Of a stretch of DNA of 6,253 nucleotides, positions 1-5,534 are shown piece after piece (positions within the stretch are counted from its first letter, which is position 1; the number at the start of each line of letters is the position of its first letter). The position numbers were made by a program, and so were the translations under genes. The notes beneath the pieces are model-generated. The model had not been told where the DNA came from, did no database searches, and saw nothing but the letters and a program-made list of their open reading frames with translations. Source of the stretch: DAOTXL01 sp034434895 (lineage in GTDB: Bacteria; Chloroflexota; Anaerolineae; JAAYZQ01); NCBI GenBank assembly GCA_034434895.1, contig DAOTYI010000088.1, forward strand, positions 1 to 6,253, written 5' to 3'.

Positions 1-405
1 GAAATAGAGCGCGCTTTCGCCAATCTGGAGCGCGTAGGGATCGCAGACCAGGCATACAAGCGAGCCGACGAGCTGAGCGGGGGGCAGCAACAACGGGTGG
101 GAATCGCCAGGGCGTTGATGCAGGAGCCGCGCCTGATGCTGGCCGATGAGCCGGTGGCCAGCCTGGACCCGGTGCTGGCCCATTCTATCCTGCAATATCT
201 GGAGCTGCTCAACCGTCAGGATGGCATCACCGTGTTGTGCAGCCTGCACTTCCTGGACCTGGTGCACCGCTACGCCAGCCGGGTCATCGGCCTCAAGGAT
301 GGGGAACTGGTGTTTGATGGCCTGCCTTCCGAACTGACGCGCCAGCGGTTCAAAGAGGTGTATGGTGAAGAGGCCGAGATGGTCACTGTGGGCGGCATGG
401 GATAG
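1..405 (+). CDS. phnC: Phosphonate-type ABC transporter ATP-binding protein, C-terminal part (5'-truncated)
   Basis: This is the C-terminal 134 residues of an ABC ATPase, open to the left edge, so the Walker A region is outside the window. Visible in order are the signature LSGGQQQR (residues 25-32), Walker B LMLADEP with D49 and catalytic E50, the D-loop SLD (54-56) and the H-loop histidine H83 in CSLH. The stretch RYASRVIGLKDGELVFDG after the H-loop is typical of PhnC, the ATPase of phosphonate/phosphite importers. It would bind the cytoplasmic loops of the PhnE permease and power import by ATP hydrolysis. The stop at 403-405 lies 10 bases before the chosen start of the downstream permease, consistent with one operon. 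Substrate (alkylphosphonate, aminoethylphosphonate or phosphite) cannot be read from the ATPase. The family call is firm; the symbol rests on the C-terminal motif and the PhnE neighbour. Confidence 0.9.
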   Translation, partial: EIERAFANLERVGIADQAYKRADELSGGQQQRVGIARALMQEPRLMLADEPVASLDPVLAHSILQYLELLNRQDGITVLCSLHFLDLVHRYASRVIGLKDGELVFDGLPSELTRQRFKEVYGEEAEMVTVGGMG

Positions 406-415
406 AGCGGGCAAG

Positions 416-2992
416 ATGAGCGAGCGGAATCAACCGGGCAAGAACAGGCCGGCAGGGCTGGCGGCGCTGCTGTCGCTGGTCGTGCCGGGCAGTGGACAGA
501 TTCTGGTAGGGGACCGGGGGCGAGGCCTGAGCCTGCTGGGAGCCATCCTGGGCCTGGGGGTGCTGATCGGCTGGCAGGGCAGCACCGCCCTCCTGGCTCC
601 GCTGGTGCTGATCTGGCTGTGGAACGTCTGGGATGCCTGGCGCCTGGCCGGCGGGCGCAGAGGGAGCGCCACCCTGCCCATCCTCCTGGCAGCGCTGATC
701 ATCTACGGCCTGGGCCTGATAGCCACCGAGGTGCGCCCCACACGCCTGCTCACCGGCTGGCCCTCCATGAAACCCTATCTCGTGGCCCTGACCCAGCCGG
801 AACTGCTCACCCACCGCACCGAGGATCAGATCGGCGTTGTGCCCTTCCAGGTGCCATGCGTCAGCCCTTTGCCCCCGCCGGGCAAATCGGCTTCCGTCCG
901 GCCCAGACTCACCCCCAATGTCCCCTGCGCCGACGTGGGCGAGACCATCACCGTCAGCGGCGAAGGCTTTTTCCCCGATTTTGAGGGGGAGGTGTGGTGG
1001 ATCAACCCCATCGGCGACGAGCAGCGGATTTTCAAGGAGGGCAACCCGCTGCGCTTTACCACCGACGCCGGGGGGCGGTTTCAGGTCTCATTTCAGGTGC
1101 CGCTGGCCGTGCCCCTGACCAGCCTGCCCAAACCGGGCGAGACCCAGACCCACGTCATCCGCGTCGAGCAGCACAAACCCTACGGCCCTCTGGTGCCGAC
1201 CCAGACCCTGAGCCTGGTGCTGGAAAAGATCGGCGAGACGATAGCCCTGGCTTTTATGGCCACCGTGCTGGGCCTGATCTTTGCCCTGCCGGTCAGCTTC
1301 CTGGCCGCCCGCAACCTGATGGGCGGCCATCCGGTCACCCGGGCGATCTACTATGGGGTGCGGACCCTGCTCAACGTGGTGCGCTCTATCGAGACGCTGA
1401 TGTGGGCCATCGTCTTTGCCGTGTGGGTCGGCATGGGGCCGTTCGGCGGGATGCTGGCCCTGATGTTCCACACCATCGCTGCCCTGGGCAAGCTCTATTC
1501 CGAGGCCATTGAGAGCATAGACCCCGGCCCTATTGAAGCGGTGCGCGCCACCGGGGCCAGTTTCCCCCAGATGGTGGTCTATGCCGTGTTGCCCCAGATC
1601 GTGCCTGCCTTTCTGTCGTTCACCCTTTACCGTTGGGACATCAACGTGCGCATGTCCACCGTCATCGGCCTGATCAGCGATGCCGGCCTGGGTTTTCTGG
1701 TCGTCCAGTGGATCCGGCTCAACAACTTTCGGGCCATGGCCACCTCGATCATCGCCATTGTGCTGGTGGTCGCCCTTCTGGACTATCTGTCGGCCTGGCT
1801 GCGGGAGCGGGTCATTGTCGGCCGGCCGGCGGGTCGCCGTGCCGGCCCCCTGCGCCGCTACGCCACGACGGGGGTGCTGATTGTCGGCCTGGCGGGCATC
1901 TTTGCCTGGTCGTGGAACGTGTCCAGGATCAATTTCTACGATCTGGCCGAAGGCACCCCCAGGGGCTTGAAAATGATGCGCGACTTTTTGGTGGCCGAGT
2001 TTTTCACCCGGCCCACCGAGGAGCACAGCATCAGCGCCACCCTGCCGGTGCCATGCGGTGCCGGCGAACCGTCGCCGTCCCAGGCGGAAGGCCCGCGTGT
2101 AGACCTCTCCCTCCCCTGCGGCAATGTCGGCGATCCGCTGCTCATCACCGGCCGCGGTCTGCCGCCCAACAGCAATGTATCGGTGCGTTGGGCGCTGTCC
2201 GACGGCGCTTTCCTGCGGGTGAAAGAGAACTGCTGTACCACCGATAGCGCCGGCAGCCTGACGGTGGAGACCAAAATCAGCCCCCTGATGGAGGTCAGCC
2301 CCGATTCGGGCCGGCCCGAGCCGGGGAGGGTCGAGATTGTGTGGAAAGAGGTGGTCGGCGGGCCACAACTGAGTGCGGCCTTCAAGACGGTGGTGAACCT
2401 GTCGCTGGTGACGCTGCTCATGGCCCTCATCGCCACCACGCTCGGCTCCCTCATTGCCATCCCGCTGAGCTTTGTCGCCGCCCGCAACATTATGGGCCGG
2501 CATCCCATCGGCCGGGGCGTTTACTACCTCTTTCGGACCCTGTTTAACCTGTGGCGCTCCGTCGAGCCGATGATCCTGGCCCTGATCTGCTCGGCCTGGG
2601 TGGGGGTGGGGCCGTTTGCCGGGGTGCTGGCCTTGGCCCTCAACAATATCCCCAACCTGGGCAAACTCTTCTCCGAAACCATTGAAGAGATTGACACCGG
2701 GCCGGTCGAGGCGATCACGGCCACGGGGGCCAATCGGTTTCAAACCCTGGTCTATGCCGTGATCCCCCAACTGGTGCCCAGGTTCCTGGCCTTTATCCTC
2801 TACCAGTGGGACATCAATATCCGCATGTCCACGGTCGTTGGCTACGTGGGCGGCGGTGGCATCGGCCAGCAGTTCCGCGTCTGGGTGCAGTTGGACCGGT
2901 ACAGCGCTGCCGGGGTGGCCATGTGGGCGATTGTGTTCATGGTCTGGACGATGGACTATCTCAGCGCCAAAGCCCGTGAGCGGCTGACGTAG
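416..2992 (+). CDS. phnE: Tandem-fused PhnE-type ABC permease with two inserted extracytoplasmic Ig-like domains
   Basis: This 858-residue membrane protein holds two PhnE permease units; ordinary PhnE is under 300 residues. Order: a TM2-like domain of about three helices (residues 13-77, PGSGQ at 24-28); a helix near 86-104; a soluble insert (about 145-265); permease core 1 (270-467, FLAARN and an EAA-type loop from E374); a helix near 485-503; a second insert (about 545-648); permease core 2 (652-858, FVAARN and an EAA-type loop from E765). Equivalent EAA glutamates are 391 residues apart, and by eye about half of the core positions match. The inserts lie between the first helix of each unit and its core, so are predicted outside the membrane. 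Their 'TVSGEGF...TDAGGRF' pattern suggests an Ig/IPT-like beta fold. The protein probably supplies both transmembrane halves of the importer to PhnC. The ATG at 416 is preferred over 362: the latter overlaps phnC by 44 bases and adds 18 non-hydrophobic residues. No strong Shine-Dalgarno is seen. Confidence 0.88.
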   Translation: MSERNQPGKNRPAGLAALLSLVVPGSGQILVGDRGRGLSLLGAILGLGVLIGWQGSTALLAPLVLIWLWNVWDAWRLAGGRRGSATLPILLAALIIYGLGLIATEVRPTRLLTGWPSMKPYLVALTQPELLTHRTEDQIGVVPFQVPCVSPLPPPGKSASVRPRLTPNVPCADVGETITVSGEGFFPDFEGEVWWINPIGDEQRIFKEGNPLRFTTDAGGRFQVSFQVPLAVPLTSLPKPGETQTHVIRVEQHKPYGPLVPTQTLSLVLEKIGETIALAFMATVLGLIFALPVSFLAARNLMGGHPVTRAIYYGVRTLLNVVRSIETLMWAIVFAVWVGMGPFGGMLALMFHTIAALGKLYSEAIESIDPGPIEAVRATGASFPQMVVYAVLPQIVPAFLSFTLYRWDINVRMSTVIGLISDAGLGFLVVQWIRLNNFRAMATSIIAIVLVVALLDYLSAWLRERVIVGRPAGRRAGPLRRYATTGVLIVGLAGIFAWSWNVSRINFYDLAEGTPRGLKMMRDFLVAEFFTRPTEEHSISATLPVPCGAGEPSPSQAEGPRVDLSLPCGNVGDPLLITGRGLPPNSNVSVRWALSDGAFLRVKENCCTTDSAGSLTVETKISPLMEVSPDSGRPEPGRVEIVWKEVVGGPQLSAAFKTVVNLSLVTLLMALIATTLGSLIAIPLSFVAARNIMGRHPIGRGVYYLFRTLFNLWRSVEPMILALICSAWVGVGPFAGVLALALNNIPNLGKLFSETIEEIDTGPVEAITATGANRFQTLVYAVIPQLVPRFLAFILYQWDINIRMSTVVGYVGGGGIGQQFRVWVQLDRYSAAGVAMWAIVFMVWTMDYLSAKARERLT

Positions 2993-3016
2993 GACAACTG
3001 CGAGCAGTTGTCCTAC
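2989..3016. repeat. Perfect 13-bp inverted repeat over the phnE stop codon (possible terminator)
   Basis: The arms GTAGGACAACTGC (2989-3001) and GCAGTTGTCCTAC (3004-3016) are exact reverse complements with two bases (GA) between them. The RNA would fold as a 12-bp stem with a CGAG loop. The phnE stop TAG (2990-2992) lies in the left arm. A short TTTT at 3019-3022 follows, so it could act as a weak intrinsic terminator or 3'-end stabiliser separating the transporter genes from the HAD-tgt pair. The stem is not especially GC-rich and the T-run is short, so a dispersed palindromic repeat is equally possible. Confidence 0.75.
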
Positions 3017-3030
3017 AGTTTTCAAGGGTC

Positions 3031-3900
3031 ATGCTGACGATCATTCTCGACTTTGACGGCACATTGACGGCCGAGGAGGCGCAGGTTGAGGGGCTGGCCG
3101 CCCGCTCGCTGGACACATTGGCGGGCGAGATCCTCGGCGTGCCGCGCTCCCAACTGGCCGCCGAGTACCAGGCCACGCGAGCGCGGCTGCTGGCGGCCCC
3201 CCATCGCTACGGCTGGGAGGTCAACGGCCTGCTTGCTTCATACTGCGACGAGGGGGCGTTCATCCTCAACACCACCACCCTCCAGGTGATGTTGCGCGAC
3301 AACCTGGCCTACGCTCAGGCGGTGGCGGCCGCCTTTCCCCAGGCCGAATATGACCCGATCGTGGATTGCACCAACTTCCTGTTCCACCGCCATACCGCCG
3401 AACTCCCCCCGGCCTTTCGGCCTGCTGCCCGCCAGGTGCTGGCCTGCCTGGCTGCCCATCCCGACCGGAGGCCGCTGGTGCTCACCAATTCACGGGGCGA
3501 CAAGGTGCAGCGCCACCTGGCGACGCTGGCCCTGGACGACCAGGTGGCTGTTTTGGGCGACACACGCCAGTATGAGATGGATCCGACCTGGGCTTTCGGC
3601 ACCCTTCAGGTCTGGCCGGTGGACCCGCTGCATGGCGTGGACCTGCGCCGCCCGGTTTACCACCGTGCCCTGCTCCAGGCGGCAGCCGATGGCTCGCATC
3701 TGGCCGTGGTGGGCGATACGCTCTCCCTGCCGGGCGCCCTGCCGCTGATGATGGGCATCCCCTTTTTCCTGTTGCGCACCCCCTACACGCCGGCCTGGTG
3801 TATCCGGGCGGTGGCCGCCCATCCCCTGGGCCGCGTCCTGGACGACCTGGGGGACCTGCCGGCGGCGCTGGATGCCCTGTGCGCGGGGGACCGACGATGA
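3031..3900 (+). CDS. HAD-superfamily hydrolase, function unknown
   Basis: This 289-residue cytosolic protein begins with HAD motif I, LDFDGTLT, giving nucleophile D7 and acid/base D9. Motif II is LVLTNS (T152, S154). The motif III basic residue is probably R207 in RRP, where many relatives have KP. Motif IV is VVGDT with D229. The usual second acidic residue four or five positions on is absent (the sequence runs LSLPG), so magnesium binding may be altered. About 120 residues between motifs I and II form a helical cap. Family members mostly hydrolyse phosphate esters; the substrate here is unknown. The ATG at 3031 is the natural start because motif I follows directly; AAGGG at 3025-3028 region is a poor, closely placed ribosome-binding site. 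The stop TGA overlaps the tgt start in ATGA (3897-3900), pointing to coupled translation. No signal peptide or membrane segment is seen. Confidence 0.82.
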   Translation: MLTIILDFDGTLTAEEAQVEGLAARSLDTLAGEILGVPRSQLAAEYQATRARLLAAPHRYGWEVNGLLASYCDEGAFILNTTTLQVMLRDNLAYAQAVAAAFPQAEYDPIVDCTNFLFHRHTAELPPAFRPAARQVLACLAAHPDRRPLVLTNSRGDKVQRHLATLALDDQVAVLGDTRQYEMDPTWAFGTLQVWPVDPLHGVDLRRPVYHRALLQAAADGSHLAVVGDTLSLPGALPLMMGIPFFLLRTPYTPAWCIRAVAAHPLGRVLDDLGDLPAALDALCAGDRR

Positions 3901-4994
3901 GCTTCCGCTTCACCCTGCTGCACACCGATACCAACACCCAGGCCCGCCTGGGGCGGATCACCACCCCTCACGGTGAGATCGCCACGCCTGCTTTTGCCCC
4001 GGTGGGCACCCAGGCCACCGTCAAATCGCTCGACCCGCGCGACCTGCAAGAACTGGGCGCCGAGCTGATCCTGGCCAACACCTATCATCTCTACCTGCGC
4101 CCCGGCGCTGAGGTGGTGGCCGAACTGGGGGGCCTGCACCGTTTTATGGGCTGGCCTGGCCCGATTCTGACAGATTCAGGGGGATTCCAGGTATTTAGCC
4201 TGGCGGCCAACCGCAGATTCACCGACGAGGGGGTCCTCTTTCGCTCCCACATTGACGGCTCGCAGCACCTCTTTACCCCGGAGCTGGTGATCCAGGTGCA
4301 GGAGCAGTTGGGGGCTGACATCATCATGTGTCTGGACGAGTGCGCCGAGCCGCACGACCGGGCCTATAACGAGCAGGCTCTGGCCCGCACCCATGCCTGG
4401 GCGGAACGCTGCCGTGCGGCGCAGACTCGCAGCGACCAGGCCCTCTTTGGCATCGTCCAGGGGGGCATCTTCCCTGACCTGCGGGCGCAGAGCGCCCAAT
4501 TCCTGACCGGCCTGGACTTTCCCGGTTATGCCATCGGCGGGCTGAGCGTGGGTGAGACGAAAGAACAGATGCAGGCCATGCTCGACATAACCGTGCCGCT
4601 GCTGCCGGCCGACAGGCCACGCTATCTGATGGGCGTCGGCGCGCCGGAGGACCTGTTGGAGGGGGTGGCGCGCGGGATAGACCTGTTTGACTGTGTGTTG
4701 CCCACGCGCCTGGCCCGCAATGCGGCGCTCCTGACCCGGCAGGGGCGGATCAACATTCGCAACGCCCGTTTTGAGCGCGATCCAGCGCCGCTGGATGAGG
4801 ACTGCACCTGTTACACCTGCCGGCACTTCTCGAAAGCCTATCTGCGCCACCTGTTCAAGGCCGAGGAGTTGCTGGCCTACCGGCTGGCAACCTTACATAA
4901 CCTTCACTTCCTGCTGCAATTGATGCGCCAGGTGAGGGCTGCCATCCGGGCAGGCACATTCCAGCAGTTCAGAGAAACCCATCTGACCGGATGA
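3897..4994 (+). CDS. tgt: tRNA-guanine(34) transglycosylase (queuosine pathway)
   Basis: This 365-residue enzyme exchanges guanine-34 for the queuosine precursor preQ1 in tRNAs with GUN anticodons (Asp, Asn, His, Tyr). It is full length for a bacterial Tgt. Visible are TDSGGFQ with the base-pocket Asp D93, MCLDEC (D147, C149), GIVQGG (Q188), IGGLSVGE, the catalytic nucleophile D265 in FDCVLPTR, and the zinc site CxCxxC (C303, C305, C308) with H334. The spacing between these matches the well-studied Zymomonas mobilis enzyme apart from a small deletion before Q188. The valine in GGLSVGE is the residue associated with preQ1 rather than queuine specificity. The ATG at 3897 is chosen because SFRF and the following beta strand start there; an in-frame start at 3798 would add 33 Gly/Pro-rich residues lying inside the HAD gene. 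It overlaps that gene by 4 bases. No other queuosine genes are in view. Confidence 0.97.
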   Translation: MSFRFTLLHTDTNTQARLGRITTPHGEIATPAFAPVGTQATVKSLDPRDLQELGAELILANTYHLYLRPGAEVVAELGGLHRFMGWPGPILTDSGGFQVFSLAANRRFTDEGVLFRSHIDGSQHLFTPELVIQVQEQLGADIIMCLDECAEPHDRAYNEQALARTHAWAERCRAAQTRSDQALFGIVQGGIFPDLRAQSAQFLTGLDFPGYAIGGLSVGETKEQMQAMLDITVPLLPADRPRYLMGVGAPEDLLEGVARGIDLFDCVLPTRLARNAALLTRQGRINIRNARFERDPAPLDEDCTCYTCRHFSKAYLRHLFKAEELLAYRLATLHNLHFLLQLMRQVRAAIRAGTFQQFRETHLTG

Positions 4995-5049
4995 GCGGAT
5001 GGCCGCAGCCCAATCCGCAGGGTAACTATCTCGACATTGTTAGATTCGA

Positions 5050-5079
5050 CCTCACCCCTACCCCCTGGCCCCCTCTCCT
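5050..5079. repeat. C-rich tract resembling part of a dispersed intergenic repeat
   Basis: CCTCACCCC, TACCCCC, TGGCCCCC and TCTCC follow each other with short spacers. This spacing resembles C-rich intergenic repeats I associate with Chloroflexota and cyanobacterial genomes, usually paired with a G-rich complement. The G-rich partner is not adjacent here, so this may be half of an element or a degraded copy. The family assignment is from memory and is unverified. Confidence 0.35.
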
Positions 5080-5083
5080 GAAG

Positions 5084-5144
5084 TTTGGCCTTTTTTCAGA
5101 ACGGGGCGGGAAAATCTCCAAAACCCGCCTCCGGCGAGGCCAAA
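5084..5144. repeat. Nested inverted repeat downstream of tgt
   Basis: Outer arms TTTGGCC (5084-5090) and GGCCAAA (5138-5144) enclose an inner stem CGGGGCGGG (5102-5110) with CCCGCC-T-CCG (5124-5133), which has one bulged T. The inner loop is 13 bases. TTTTTT directly follows the left outer arm (5091-5096), and AAAA follows the right arm. This could form part of the 3' end of the tgt transcript, but no T-run follows the inner stem on the plus strand, so a terminator role is uncertain. Confidence 0.45.
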
Positions 5145-5184
5145 AGAACATAAAGAAAATTTACGCCATGTGCAACTTTTATTT

Positions 5185-5210
5185 CCCAGAGGCATTTGGA
5201 GCCTTCTGGG
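5185..5210. repeat. Short hairpin
   Basis: CCCAGAGGC (5185-5193) pairs with GCC-T-TCTGGG (5201-5210), leaving one bulged T and a 7-base loop. It sits at the right side of the A+T-rich patch. No T-run follows on either strand, so it is not a standard intrinsic terminator. It is recorded as structure only. Confidence 0.4.
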
Positions 5211-5225
5211 CATTATACCAGCCTG

Positions 5226-5249
5226 CCCCTCCCCCCTGCCCCCCTCCCC
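5226..5249 (-). other. Predicted G-quadruplex motif (minus strand)
   Basis: On the plus strand the tract is C4-T-C6-TG-C6-T-C4. The minus strand therefore reads G4-A-G6-CA-G6-A-G4: four runs of at least four guanines with loops of one, two and one bases. This meets the canonical quadruplex pattern with very short loops. It lies downstream of the E2 stop in the sense of that gene's transcript, so an RNA quadruplex could form in its 3' region. The right half overlaps the left arm of the hairpin at 5240-5277. Confidence 0.6.
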
Positions 5250-5277
5250 GCTGCCGCTGCGCGGCGCGGGGAGGGGG
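5240..5277. repeat. GC-rich 17-bp hairpin
   Basis: CCCCCTCCCCGC (5240-5251) pairs with GCGGGGAGGGGG (5266-5277). After one bulged T (5252), GCCGC (5253-5257) pairs with GCGGC (5261-5265) around a TGC loop. The stem has 17 pairs, nearly all G:C. It is too long and too regular to be chance, and resembles a mobile or dispersed intergenic palindrome. No T-run follows on either strand. Confidence 0.7.
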
Positions 5278-5285
5278 AGGAGTTG

Positions 5286-5326
5286 GGGTTTTGAGGTGGG
5301 CGGCGCAGCCGCCCACCTCAAAACCC
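5286..5326. terminator. Perfect 19-bp hairpin, candidate terminator for tgt
   Basis: GGGTTTTGAGGTGGGCGGC (5286-5304) is followed by a GCA loop and its exact reverse complement (5308-5326). On the plus strand CACCTTTTC follows, giving a short T4 tract near the stem base, so this is the best intrinsic-terminator candidate for the tgt transcript. The tract is weak and the element lies about 290 bases after the tgt stop. It could instead be a dispersed palindrome sharing an origin with the adjacent hairpin at 5240-5277. The structure is certain; the role is inferred. Confidence 0.5.
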
Positions 5327-5353
5327 ACCTTTTCTCCCCCTTCTCCCCCCTCC

Positions 5354-5384
5354 GAATTCCGAATTCGGAATTCCGAATTCGGAA
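5354..5384. repeat. Four GAATTC units inside a 28-bp perfect palindrome
   Basis: GAATTC occurs at 5354, 5361, 5368 and 5375, one every 7 bases, separated by single C, G and C. Positions 5357-5384 form a perfect 28-bp palindrome centred between 5370 and 5371, with no unpaired loop. The unit is itself palindromic, so tandem copies readily give such symmetry by slippage. It cannot work as a standard terminator. It looks like an A+T-richer simple repeat inside the GC-rich spacer. Confidence 0.75.
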
Positions 5385-5413
5385 AGGGAAGAGGGCCAGG
5401 GGATAGCAGGCTG

Positions 5414-5477
5414 ACCACAAAGGCACCAAGACACGGAGAATGACCATGAAATCTTGGTGCCTTCGTGTCTTGGTGGT
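5414..5477. repeat. CACCAAGACAC-type inverted repeat (dispersed intergenic element)
   Basis: CACAAAGGCACCAAGA (5416-5431) pairs with TCTTGGTGCCTTCGTG (5452-5467) at 15 of 16 positions, with a 20-base loop. The outer ends ACCAC (5414-5418) and GTGGT (5473-5477) also match. CACCAAGACAC (5424-5434) can pair alternatively with GTGTCTTGGTG (5465-5475), so two registers are possible. I recall similar CACCAAGACAC/GGCACCAAG spacers as multi-copy intergenic elements in several phyla, but copy number in this genome cannot be judged here. Confidence 0.6.
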
Positions 5478-5534
5478 GAACATGTCATGAGCCCTGTTCG
5501 ATCATCCGTGTCCTAAATTTTTGCCGATCCAGGA

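Larger units (their letters stand above)
4995..5534. other. Non-coding, repeat-rich gap between convergent genes
   Basis: This 540-bp stretch separates the 3' ends of tgt (+) and the E2 gene (-). No credible gene is seen. The open frames crossing it translate into low-complexity proline, glycine and serine runs created by repeats. It holds, left to right, a C-rich tract, a nested inverted repeat, a short A+T-rich patch (about 5142-5186), a small hairpin, a minus-strand G-quadruplex motif, two GC-rich hairpins, a palindrome of GAATTC units and a CACCAAGACAC hairpin. The final part (5478-5534) has no structure I can name beyond GATCC-A-GGATC at the E2 stop. Confidence 0.85.

Noticed and set aside
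362..415. Earlier ATG start for the PhnE permease
   Set aside because: It overlaps the conserved end of phnC by 44 bases and adds residues with no match to the membrane domain; the ATG at 416 gives normal operon spacing.
1088..3025. A 645-residue open frame on the minus strand
   Set aside because: It lies antisense to phnE and encodes a His/Gly/Gln/Arg-rich low-complexity product, as expected from the complement of a GC-rich membrane-protein gene.
3798..3896. Earlier in-frame start for Tgt
   Set aside because: The added 33 residues are Gly/Pro/Arg-rich and lie within the HAD gene; the Tgt fold begins right after the ATG at 3897.
5195..5219. Possible promoter (TTTGGA with TTATAC)
   Set aside because: The spacing between the boxes is about 12 bases, too short, and no gene follows on the plus strand.
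5354..5380. Short direct repeats suggesting a CRISPR array
   Set aside because: Units are 6 bases with single-base gaps; there are no spacers of CRISPR length and no cas genes.
4991..5443. A 150-residue open frame overlapping the tgt stop by ATGA
   Set aside because: The product is made of translated repeats (proline runs, glycine runs, the GAATTC units) with no folded-domain pattern, so the ATGA is probably chance.
5058..5483. Minus-strand open frames through the intergenic gap
   Set aside because: They also read through the same repeats and give low-complexity products.
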